From Phycisphaerae bacterium (GTDB lineage: Bacteria > Planctomycetota > Phycisphaerae > Tepidisphaerales > Tepidisphaeraceae), in NCBI GenBank assembly GCA_030448225.1, contig JAUJNJ010000015.1, forward strand, positions 73,202-80,853: DNA of 7,652 nt, in the 5' to 3' direction. Shown one piece after another: positions 1 through 6,215 of this stretch. Position numbers and translations under genes: made by a program. Under the pieces are notes generated by a model. The model did not search any database and had not been told where the DNA came from. It saw only the letters and a list, made by a program, of their open reading frames with translations. Numbering within the stretch: the stretch's first letter is position 1; each line of letters opens with the position of its first letter.

Positions 1-2
1 GG

Positions 3-803
3 GTGGGTCGCGTTCAGCCCGTGCGGGCCGCCCTTGATCAGCGCGAGGGTGCTGCCGGGGATCGCCGCGTGCGCGCGCTTGCCGCTGACCTCGAACGGCA
101 CGATCGCGTCGGCGTCGCCGTGGATGACGAGCGTCGGCACGTCCACCTTCGCCACGTCGCCGCGGAAGTCGGTGCGGCCGAACGCGGCGATGCAGTCGAG
201 CGTGCCCTTGGGCGAGGCGAAGGCGGCGATGTCGCGGCAGTAGCGGCGGAACGGCTCGCTGACCAGCGGCGCGATCTTCGTCTTCAGCCCGGCGGCGAAG
301 AAGTTCTTCGTGAAGTCGTCCAGGAACGCGAGGCGGTCGCCTCGCACGCCCGCCTCGAACTGCGCGATCGTCGCGTCGTCCAGCCCGCCGTCGGGGTTGT
401 CGGCCGACTTGTACAGGTACGGCGGGACCGCCGCCGCAAGCACCGCCCGGGCGACCCGCTCGGTGCCGTACCTGCCGATGTAGCGGACGACCTCGCCGCC
501 GCCCATCGAGAAGCCGACGAGCGTCACGTCCCGCAGGTCGAGGTGCTCGATCAGCGCGTGCAGGTCGGCGGCGAACGTGTCGTAGTCGTACCCGTGCCAC
601 GGCTGGCTCGACCAACCGAAGCCCCGGCGGTCGTAGGTGATCACGCGGTGGCCTGCATCGACCAGTGCCGGCACCTGATGTTCCCACGACCGCCCGCTCA
701 GCGGCCACCCGTGGATCAGGACGACCGGCTTCCCCTTCCCGTGGTCCTCGTAGTAGAGCTTGATCTCCGAGCCGTTCTCGTGCCCGACCGAAACCTTGGC
801 CAT
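3..803 (-). CDS. Alpha/beta hydrolase, non-haem chloroperoxidase/arylesterase-like (C-terminus cut by window edge)
   Basis: This is a soluble serine hydrolase of the alpha/beta fold. Relatives are annotated as cofactor-free haloperoxidases or arylesterases, and their physiological substrate is usually unknown. The window holds 267 residues from the ATG. The frame runs off the left edge after GLNATH, where about ten residues are normally still to come (family about 275). Visible motifs are the oxyanion-hole HGWPLS (residues 31-36), the YDRRGFGWS strand-turn (58-65), the nucleophile elbow GFSMGG with Ser99, HGDADAIVP carrying the acid (probably Asp230), and the catalytic histidine at about 261 in GGPHGLN. 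The triad is complete, so the enzyme should be active. There is no signal peptide, so it is probably cytoplasmic. The ATG at 801-803 is preceded by GGAGG (811-815) with seven bases between, which fixes the start. The nearest upstream gene on this strand ends 166 bases away, so a separate promoter is likely. Family call is firm; specificity is open. Confidence 0.93.
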   Translation of the reverse strand, partial: MAKVSVGHENGSEIKLYYEDHGKGKPVVLIHGWPLSGRSWEHQVPALVDAGHRVITYDRRGFGWSSQPWHGYDYDTFAADLHALIEHLDLRDVTLVGFSMGGGEVVRYIGRYGTERVARAVLAAAVPPYLYKSADNPDGGLDDATIAQFEAGVRGDRLAFLDDFTKNFFAAGLKTKIAPLVSEPFRRYCRDIAAFASPKGTLDCIAAFGRTDFRGDVAKVDVPTLVIHGDADAIVPFEVSGKRAHAAIPGSTLALIKGGPHGLNATH

Positions 804-810
804 GATCGTA

Positions 811-815
811 CCTCC
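811..815 (-). promoter_or_regulatory. Ribosome binding site of the alpha/beta hydrolase
   Basis: On the minus strand these bases read GGAGG, seven bases before the ATG at 801-803. This is the clearest Shine-Dalgarno sequence in the window and settles the start of the hydrolase. Confidence 0.75.
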
Positions 816-969
816 GGGAGAATCGGTGCCGGGTGTTTGCCCGCGCTACAAGTGCGACGCGCGTCGGGGGGCGGCCAGCGGGGCGGACTTCGTTTGTGGC
901 GCACCGCCCGTCGTTGAACGTCCGCCGCGCCACCGCTTCAGCCGTGAGTGCGAATCGGCGTCCGCGGCG

Positions 970-1197
970 CTAACGGGGCCGTCGCCGCCGCCCGCCGTTA
1001 TTCTGGAGCACCTTGCGCGGCAACCGTGCAACGGCATCGTTGATTTCTGACATGCCGTCATCGGCCTTGAGGTCCGCGACGGGGTACTCCCGGACGTCCG
1101 CCGTGCCGTCCGACGTGGCTTGCACGGACGTCCGGCCGCCGGCGTCCTCGGTCCTGCTGACGAGCGTGAGTTCGGTTCCAAACTTGCTGTAGATCAT
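970..1197 (-). CDS. Small conserved-type hypothetical protein (75 aa)
   Basis: This short gene of unknown function encodes 75 residues beginning MIYSKFGTELTLVSRTED and ending in an arginine-rich tail after NNGG. The N-terminal half looks like short beta strands (FGTELTLVSR, TSVQATS). The middle (VREYPVADLKADDGMSEIND) is acidic and followed by a probable helix (INDAVARLPRKVL). I see no signal peptide, membrane segment, cysteines or catalytic motif. Its make-up recalls short hypothetical proteins that I associate, from memory only, with Gemmata-like planctomycetes. The ATG is at 1195-1197. AGGAG lies at 1210-1214 with twelve bases between, slightly long but usable. The TAG stop is at 970-972. 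It sits 166 bases upstream of the hydrolase on the same strand and diverges from the glycosidase gene. The amino-acid pattern looks like real coding sequence, but the frame is short and other frames also stay open here. Confidence 0.6.
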   Translation of the reverse strand: MIYSKFGTELTLVSRTEDAGGRTSVQATSDGTADVREYPVADLKADDGMSEINDAVARLPRKVLQNNGGRRRRPR

Positions 1198-1361
1198 GAG
1201 ATCGTATCACTCCTGTTCCGGACTCTACTCCTTCCGCCGCTTCCACGATACGGCGGTCACGAAGGGCCCGCCGCGGCCGAGGCGCGTCCCGGAGGCCATC
1301 ACGCGCACGTGCGGTACCGTCGGCCGGGCGCCGCCGGCCCGGCGGCCCCGCCCCAAAATGG

Positions 1362-1375
1362 CGCCCGCGCGGGCG
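1362..1375. repeat. 14-base perfect palindrome (CGCCCGCGCGGGCG)
   Basis: The two 7-base halves CGCCCGC and GCGGGCG are exact reverse complements. The palindrome overlaps a second perfect palindrome at 1374-1383 (CGACCGGTCG). It lies about 130 bases before the start of the glycosidase-like gene. It could be a dimeric repressor site or an RNA hairpin, or it could be a chance product of the high GC content. Confidence 0.4.
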
Positions 1376-1488
1376 ACCGGTCGGCCCCTTCCCGCGCCGC
1401 CGCCGTCAGGCGGTGCCGCTCGCCCCCGTGCCCGCCCGTGCCTCGGACGGTATCATCCCGCCTCGCCCGGCACGACGTCGGCGCACCT

Positions 1489-1492
1489 GGAG
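1489..1492 (+). promoter_or_regulatory. Ribosome binding site of the glycosidase-like gene
   Basis: GGAG lies ten bases before ATG 1503. It favours that start over the in-frame ATG at 1413, and a signal peptide begins directly at ATG 1503. Confidence 0.55.
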
Positions 1493-1502
1493 ACGAAGCC
1501 GT

Positions 1503-3743
1503 ATGCGAAGAATCATCACCGCGTTCACGTCCGTCACCCTCCTGCTGCTCTGCACCGCCGGCCGTCTGAGGGCACAGGAGGGGACGTGGACGTTCGAGCC
1601 GAAGCCCGACCGGTTCACGGACGACGCACTGCTCGACTTGCGCTCCCTGAACGAGAAGGAATCCGGGGAAACCGGGTTCGTCCGCCTGTCGAAGGACGGC
1701 AACGACTTCGTCCGCGGCGACGGGAGGCCGCTGCGGTTCTGGGCGGTCGGGAGCGACGTGTACCGCAAGTCGCCGGAGGAGGTCGACACGCACTGCCGGT
1801 TCCTCGCCAAGATGGGCGTGAACCTCGTGCGGCTTCACGCGACCGTCGCGGCGACCGAGGAAGGGTCGGCCGTCACGGACGTGAACGAGAAGGAGATCGA
1901 GGGGATCTTCCGATTCGTGAAGGCCGCGAAGCAGAACGGGATCTACCTGCTGATCTCGCCGTACTACGGCCACCACCCGACGCCCAAGAGCTGGGGCCTG
2001 GCGGGGTTCGAGGACGGAACCAAGAACCCGTGGGGCGCGATCTTCATCGACCCGAAGATGCAGGCCGGCTACCGCGCGTGGACCCGGGCGCTCTACACGC
2101 GCGTCAACCCGCACACGAAAAAGGCGATCAAGGACGACCCGACCGTCGCAATCCTGCAGGTGCACAACGAGGACAGCCTGCTCTTCTGGACGTTCGCGGC
2201 GATGCCCAAGGCGCAGCACGCGATGCTCGGCGAGCGGTTCGCGAAATGGCTGACGACGAAGTACGGCTCGGTCGCGAAGGCGTTCGACGCGTGGGAGAAG
2301 GACAAGCAGGAGGGCGACGACGTCGCGAAAGGCGTCGTCGCGATCCTCGGGTCCTGGCACCTCACGCAGGACTGGACCGGCGGCATCGCCAAACGCGTCC
2401 GGGACCAGACGCAGTTCATGGGCGAGGTGCAGCGGCAGTTCTACGCCGACGCCGGCAAGTACCTGCGCGAGGAGCTGGGCGTGAAGCAACTCCTCAATGC
2501 CACCAACTGGCGCACGGCGGACGACGCGAAGCTGAAGGAGATCGAGCGGTACACGTACGCCGCGCTGCAGGTCGACGCGGAGAACGAGTACTACGGCAGC
2601 GACTACCAGCACGTCGGGGAGCACAACGGCTACCGCGTCGACGCGGGGCACCACATCGTCAACGAGTCGTGCCTGACCAAGCCGCTGGAGCTGCCGGTGA
2701 ACTTCCGGCAGCGGGCGGGGCACCCGTTCATCGTGACCGAGACGAGCTGGAAGCACCCGAACCTCTATCAAAGCGAGGGCCCGTTCCTGGTGGCCGCGTA
2801 TCAGTCGCTGAGCGGGCTGGACGCGGTCGTCTGGTTCAGCGCGACCGACGCGACGTGGAACCTCGACCCGCAGATGCCGTGGTGGACGGTGAACGGCTCG
2901 CACCCGACGTTCAAGTGGAGCTGCTCCACGCCGATGATGATCGGCATGTTCCCCGCGAACGCGCTGACGTACCGGCTCGGCTACGTCAAGCCGCGCAAAA
3001 CGGTCCTGCACGAGGAGCGTCCGCTGGCGGACCTGTGGGACCGCAAGCCGCCGCAGGTCGACGACAACGAGATCTACGGCGTGGGCGGGACCGCGGCGGC
3101 CGAGCTGTCGAGCCCGAAGCGCCCGGACGGGCGGACGAGCCGGGCGGCGTTCCTGGTGGGGCGGGTCGAGAGCGTGAGCGGCGGGGACGCGCGGAAGACG
3201 AAGGCGCTCGACCTCTCGCCGTACCTGAAGGGCGCGGAGAAGACGATCCTCGCCAGCAACGGACAGATCGCCTGGGACTGGGGCCGCGGGATCTGCCGGG
3301 TCGACGCGCCACAATCGCAGGGCGTCGCCGGCTTCCTGAAGGCGGCGGGGTCGACGTTCGAGCTCGCCGACGTGACGATCGACTCGCAGAACGACTACGC
3401 GACGGTGCAGGTCGTCTCGATGGACGAGCAGCCGATCGCCACCTCGAAGAAGCTGCTGATCCAGGCGGGGACGACCGAGCGCCTGACCGGGTGGGAGACG
3501 AAGCCGGTGGTGTTCGAGTTCGAGAAGCAGAAGATCGAGGGCGAGCAGGTCACCAACACGGGCAAGCCCCCGCGACTCGTGGCGGAGACGAAGGTGCGGG
3601 TGACGGTGACGAACGCCTCGGTGACGAAGGCGACGTTGTTAACGGTCGAGGGTTACGCGGCGCAAGAGGTGCCGGTGAGGCGGGAGGGTGGCGCGGTGAC
3701 GGTGGAACTGCCGGCGAACGCGATGTACGTGGTGCTGCGCTAG
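1503..3743 (+). CDS. Secreted clan GH-A (cellulase/GH5-like) glycoside hydrolase
   Basis: The product is a 746-residue exported protein that probably hydrolyses or binds a beta-linked polysaccharide outside the cytoplasm. Residues 1-24 form a Sec signal peptide: MRR, a hydrophobic core around residues 9-19, then probable cleavage after LRA. Cys17 lacks the small residue before it that a lipobox needs. Residues about 55-480 look like a TIM barrel of clan GH-A. RFWAVGSDVYR (78-88) and the MGVNLVRLHA helix-strand (104-113) are typical. VAILQVHNED (215-224) supplies the Asn222-Glu223 acid/base pair, and PFIVTETSW (408-416) supplies the likely nucleophile Glu413. The C-terminal 250 residues are beta-rich and may be an accessory sandwich domain. 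I chose ATG 1503 because GGAG (1489-1492) lies ten bases upstream and the signal peptide then starts the protein. An in-frame ATG at 1413 would add an arginine/proline-rich leader. The gene stands alone, with no transporter beside it. The exact GH family and substrate are not certain. Confidence 0.82.
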   Translation: MRRIITAFTSVTLLLLCTAGRLRAQEGTWTFEPKPDRFTDDALLDLRSLNEKESGETGFVRLSKDGNDFVRGDGRPLRFWAVGSDVYRKSPEEVDTHCRFLAKMGVNLVRLHATVAATEEGSAVTDVNEKEIEGIFRFVKAAKQNGIYLLISPYYGHHPTPKSWGLAGFEDGTKNPWGAIFIDPKMQAGYRAWTRALYTRVNPHTKKAIKDDPTVAILQVHNEDSLLFWTFAAMPKAQHAMLGERFAKWLTTKYGSVAKAFDAWEKDKQEGDDVAKGVVAILGSWHLTQDWTGGIAKRVRDQTQFMGEVQRQFYADAGKYLREELGVKQLLNATNWRTADDAKLKEIERYTYAALQVDAENEYYGSDYQHVGEHNGYRVDAGHHIVNESCLTKPLELPVNFRQRAGHPFIVTETSWKHPNLYQSEGPFLVAAYQSLSGLDAVVWFSATDATWNLDPQMPWWTVNGSHPTFKWSCSTPMMIGMFPANALTYRLGYVKPRKTVLHEERPLADLWDRKPPQVDDNEIYGVGGTAAAELSSPKRPDGRTSRAAFLVGRVESVSGGDARKTKALDLSPYLKGAEKTILASNGQIAWDWGRGICRVDAPQSQGVAGFLKAAGSTFELADVTIDSQNDYATVQVVSMDEQPIATSKKLLIQAGTTERLTGWETKPVVFEFEKQKIEGEQVTNTGKPPRLVAETKVRVTVTNASVTKATLLTVEGYAAQEVPVRREGGAVTVELPANAMYVVLR

Positions 3744-4080
3744 AACTGCGGGGGCGGCGCGACGGCACCTTTACCGTCTCCGTGACCGACCGGGGCTCGG
3801 AGGAGTCGCCGTCGCTGGCGAGCCACGCCACGTCCGGCTTCGACTCGAACGCCGCCTCCGGCTCCGTGGCTGGGTCCGACGGCCCCATCGGCTTCGTCTT
3901 CCGTGGGTGAGCGTTCGCCCGGTCCTTCGCGATCCGCTGCTTGATGTTGACCGCCGTGTCCTGATGCCCAGCGGCCGGCGGGTCGTACGTGTGCTTCACG
4001 CGCACGTCCGGCGTGCCGCTCGTCGTGTCGCCCGGGTCAAAGTACCAGATCGTGCGGGTAACCCACGTTCCGGGTTTGCC
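3744..4080 (-). pseudogene. Coding-like remnant of unknown origin
   Basis: Read on the minus strand, this stretch has the codon habits of a real gene, with mostly G or C in third positions and no stop. It gives about 110 residues beginning GTWVTRTIWYFDPGD, then VRVKHTYDPP, NIKQRIAKDR, and an acidic tail with PSDPATEPEA and SDGDSSEPRS. No start codon with a ribosome site precedes it. In this frame it runs without a stop into the 3' end of the glycosidase gene to 3550, which is implausible as a native C-terminus. At its 5' side it lines up, after a one-base shift near 4075, with the coding-like frame described at 4071-4250. I read it as the stranded end of a gene broken by rearrangement. I do not recognise the family. 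It could instead be a short gene whose start I cannot see. Confidence 0.35.
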
Positions 4081-4250
4081 GGCGTCGCCAGATCCTGCTC
4101 GTCCTTGCTTTTGACGACCCGGACCCGGTGCTCGACCGGCCACTCGGGCAGCACCGGGTGAAGGCGGTGGCCGGCGCGGTGGCGGCATCCCGGCGAGCCC
4201 CACCGCCATTCCTCCGCCCACTCGACGAGCAGGGCGTTGCGCGCCTAGAC
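4071..4250 (-). pseudogene. Remnant resembling C-terminus of a REP-associated tyrosine (Y1) transposase
   Basis: In one minus-strand frame the sequence reads ARNALLVEWAEEWRWGS, then about 14 residues later PVLPEWPVEHRV. This resembles the C-terminal part of REP-associated Y1 transposases (TnpA-REP, IS200/IS605-related). There the conserved pattern is a NALRANLVERAEDWRWSS-like block followed by a LLSEWPV-like block. Three residues of the usual NALRANLV appear to be missing. A TAG stop at 4245-4247 interrupts the frame just before the match, where upstream sequence would be expected. The HUH motif and catalytic tyrosine are absent, so this piece cannot encode an active transposase. After EWPV the frame continues as VRVVKSKDEQDLATPANP, which no longer looks like the family and may belong to the neighbouring remnant. 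The match rests on remembered family patterns over about 35 residues. Confidence 0.45.
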
Positions 4251-4288
4251 GCTGGCGACCGCGGCCCTCGCGCGACGTTCCCGCTTCT

Positions 4289-6172
4289 TTAGATCGCCCT
4301 CGGGAGCAGGTCAAGAATGGCCAGCAGGTCCGGGTTCGCCGTCCAAAGCCGGGCTGCGAGGTCGGGGTCGAACACGTCCGTCCAGAACCCGCCGTGCGCG
4401 AGCGCCTCGTCGATCAGCGGTCGCCCCACCGTCTGCCAGTACTGCGACCCGTCGTAATTCTCACGGCCAGTGGGACAAGCCCAGTGCGGGGTCGACAGAT
4501 CGGTGGTCCCCGGCGAGGCCGTCCGTCCCATTTCCAGATCCTCGTAGTACGGCACGTCGGCCCAGTCGGGCGCGTTCGCGCCAATGATGTGGCGGTGGAA
4601 CGAGTTCGGGTCGGTCCGGTCGGTGTAGCCGAAGACGGCGCGGATGAACCCGGGGTTGAGGAACGGGGCGACGACCAGCCGGGGTTGCCACGCGTGCACG
4701 GCCGCGCCCTTGCGGCGGGTGAACTCGTGGAGGCAGAAGAAGTCCACCCGGCCCATTCCGGTAAGGCCGTACCGGTCGGCCTGGTGGTACGCCGCGAGGA
4801 TCGCGCGGCGGACGCCGTCGCGGAGAGAGGGCCGGAGGAACGGCGGCATGTCGGCGACGAGTTCCCGCTTCACCTCGGCCTCGTAGGCCGACGGGCTCAG
4901 GCGGGCCGCGAGAATCTCCCGCCCGCGTTCGTCGCTGAACAGCGCACGCTCCCGCCGGCCGATCTCGCCGTGCTGGCCGGTGACGCTCACCCGCCGTGGC
5001 TTTAGGAGGGCGCCGCCGGCGAGGAACGTCTTATGCCGGTGTGCGGCCGCGTGCCCGCCCTGCCAGCCGAGGGCGAGCGAGATGCCGCGGCGGCAGCCGG
5101 CGACGCTGTCGGGCGGCAGCCCGCCGGCGGCGTGCACCGCCAGATCAAAGCCGCCGAGCCGCGCCAACTCGCGCGCGATCGTCACGTCGTGCCGCCCCGC
5201 CACGCCCCGAACGCCGGCCCTGAAGTCCGCGCCGATGACGCGAAGCGTCGACGCGACGGCCCGGCTGTCCCACCCGCCCGTCAGGCCGACCTCGGGGTTC
5301 TCCCAGAGCGGCAGGCACCCCTTCACGTGCGACAGCAGCGACTCCCGCGCCAGTTCCAAGCCCTGCTCGCGCGACAGTTGCGCCGGGCAGACCCACTCGG
5401 AAAGCACGTCGAACTCCGCACGGCGGACCCCGCCGGCGTCGATCCGTATCTGCGTGGCCGGCCGCACGAACCGCGTCTTCCCGTACCCCGTGGTGTCGAG
5501 CGGAAACCACCCCAGCGTCGCGCGGACCGCCCACTGCTCCGGGTCCGGCTTCAGCTCGACGCCGAGGGCGCGGAAGGCCGTGATCTTGTTGCTGACGGCC
5601 CACAGCGGGCCGTCCTCGTATTCGAACAGCTGCGACTGGCCGAGCCCGTCGTTCTGGAGGAGCACGTCCCCGGTCTCGGGCGACGACCAGATGAGCGAGA
5701 ACGGCGGCGCCAGCTCTTTGAGGACGGGCCGCGGATCCTCCTGCAACTTGCGGCCGAGCGAAGGCAGGAAGTCGTGCTCGCCGAACGCGACGCCGCTCGC
5801 CGCCAGCGCCGCCCGCCCGTTGAGTGGGTAGTCGCCCGCGAGCGCCCACGTCCGGTCATCCTCCTGGAAGAACGGCGGCTTCCACCCGCGCGTCGGCCAT
5901 TCCAGCGAAACCAGCGTCGCGCCCGAGGTGTGGAGGATCCGCGCGGATGGTGCGGCGCCGACGATCGGCAGAAAGACCGAACGAAGCCCGGAGGCCACGC
6001 GTTGGGCGTCCGGCGCGGCCACGGCTTCACCGACGTATCGCCACAGGAGGAAGATGCGCACGATGTGATCCTCGCGCCCGCCGATGCGAAACCGCCGCTT
6101 TCGTTCGAGCTGCCGCGTCTGAGGCGGCTCTGGCGGTGGGAGCGGGTCCACGGCCACAGCCGCCACAATCAT
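4289..6172 (-). CDS. Asparagine-synthetase-like protein lacking the glutaminase cysteine
   Basis: This is a 627-residue relative of class B asparagine synthetase, probably a cytoplasmic ATP-dependent amide- or ester-forming enzyme. Residues about 60-205 resemble the N-terminal Ntn-type glutaminase fold (PPFSLIWSS, LLQNDGLGQSQLFEY), but there is no Cys at position 2, so ammonia release from glutamine is not expected. The synthetase half has the ATP-pyrophosphatase loop LTGGWDSRA (297-305, a Thr variant of SGGxDS). It also has VTGQHGEIGR (397-406), matching the second nucleotide-binding loop, and APFLNPGFIRAVF (502-514), typical of the domain's end. Beta-lactam synthetase and lasso-peptide cyclases are known members with altered or missing glutaminase function. 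The start is uncertain: ATG 6172 has no clear ribosome site. GTG at 6059-6061 has GCGAGG (6070-6075) eight bases upstream, and would give 590 residues beginning VRIFLLWRYVGE. The gene follows the phosphotransferase after 43 bases, or 154 with the later start. The true substrate is unknown. Confidence 0.85.
   Translation of the reverse strand: MIVAAVAVDPLPPPEPPQTRQLERKRRFRIGGREDHIVRIFLLWRYVGEAVAAPDAQRVASGLRSVFLPIVGAAPSARILHTSGATLVSLEWPTRGWKPPFFQEDDRTWALAGDYPLNGRAALAASGVAFGEHDFLPSLGRKLQEDPRPVLKELAPPFSLIWSSPETGDVLLQNDGLGQSQLFEYEDGPLWAVSNKITAFRALGVELKPDPEQWAVRATLGWFPLDTTGYGKTRFVRPATQIRIDAGGVRRAEFDVLSEWVCPAQLSREQGLELARESLLSHVKGCLPLWENPEVGLTGGWDSRAVASTLRVIGADFRAGVRGVAGRHDVTIARELARLGGFDLAVHAAGGLPPDSVAGCRRGISLALGWQGGHAAAHRHKTFLAGGALLKPRRVSVTGQHGEIGRRERALFSDERGREILAARLSPSAYEAEVKRELVADMPPFLRPSLRDGVRRAILAAYHQADRYGLTGMGRVDFFCLHEFTRRKGAAVHAWQPRLVVAPFLNPGFIRAVFGYTDRTDPNSFHRHIIGANAPDWADVPYYEDLEMGRTASPGTTDLSTPHWACPTGRENYDGSQYWQTVGRPLIDEALAHGGFWTDVFDPDLAARLWTANPDLLAILDLLPRAI
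6070..6075 (-). promoter_or_regulatory. Candidate ribosome binding site for an internal GTG start
   Basis: On the minus strand these bases read GCGAGG, eight bases before GTG 6059-6061, which is in frame in the asparagine-synthetase-like gene. The protein would then begin VRIFLLWRYVGE. The 37 residues this would remove are proline- and arginine-rich and have a weaker third-position G/C bias than the rest, so this could be the real start. Confidence 0.45.
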
Positions 6173-6215
6173 CGACCGAGCTTACCAGCCGTTGAGTCGA
6201 AGCGCGGCCGCTCGA

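Larger units (their letters stand above)
1198..1502. other. Palindrome-rich spacer between divergent genes
   Basis: These 305 bases hold no convincing gene; frames that stay open here lack a believable start or protein. They should contain the control regions of both divergent genes. Several perfect inverted repeats are packed into 80 bases: CGCACGTGCG at 1304-1313, CGGTACCG at 1312-1319, a stem-loop with 7-base arms at 1323-1329 and 1337-1343, a 14-base palindrome at 1362-1375, and CGACCGGTCG at 1374-1383. Closer to the glycosidase gene, TATCAT at 1451-1456 resembles a -10 element, but no good -35 lies 16-18 bases before it. High GC raises the chance of such palindromes, so an operator role is only a possibility. 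Confidence 0.4.

Noticed and set aside
3..917. 304-residue plus-strand frame at the left edge
   Set aside because: It is the antisense shadow of the alpha/beta hydrolase, whose full catalytic triad is on the minus strand.
1413..1502. Upstream ATG 1413 as the glycosidase start
   Set aside because: It would put 30 arginine/proline-rich residues before a good signal peptide, while ATG 1503 has GGAG at suitable spacing.
1299..3314. 671-residue open frame antisense to the glycosidase-like gene
   Set aside because: It is a product of third-position G/C bias on the opposite strand. It is arginine/valine/leucine-rich, lacks motifs and has no ribosome site.
3761..3778. Hairpin GACGG-CCGTC after the glycosidase stop as a terminator
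   Set aside because: It has only five pairs, an eight-base loop and no T-run, so it is too weak to call.
1196..3910. 904-residue plus-strand frame overlapping the glycosidase-like gene
   Set aside because: It is almost entirely Arg/Gly/Ala-rich and out of frame with a gene that has a signal peptide and catalytic motifs.
3550..4314. One intact 254-residue minus-strand gene starting at ATG 4314
   Set aside because: The start overlaps the end of the AsnB-like gene. The first 80 residues are random Arg/Pro/Gly and the last 65 are antisense to the glycosidase gene. Only the middle looks coding, so I list it as a remnant.
4289..6172. Lasso-peptide cyclase and gene cluster
   Set aside because: The AsnB-like fold fits, but no precursor peptide, leader-binding protein or leader protease is seen in the window.
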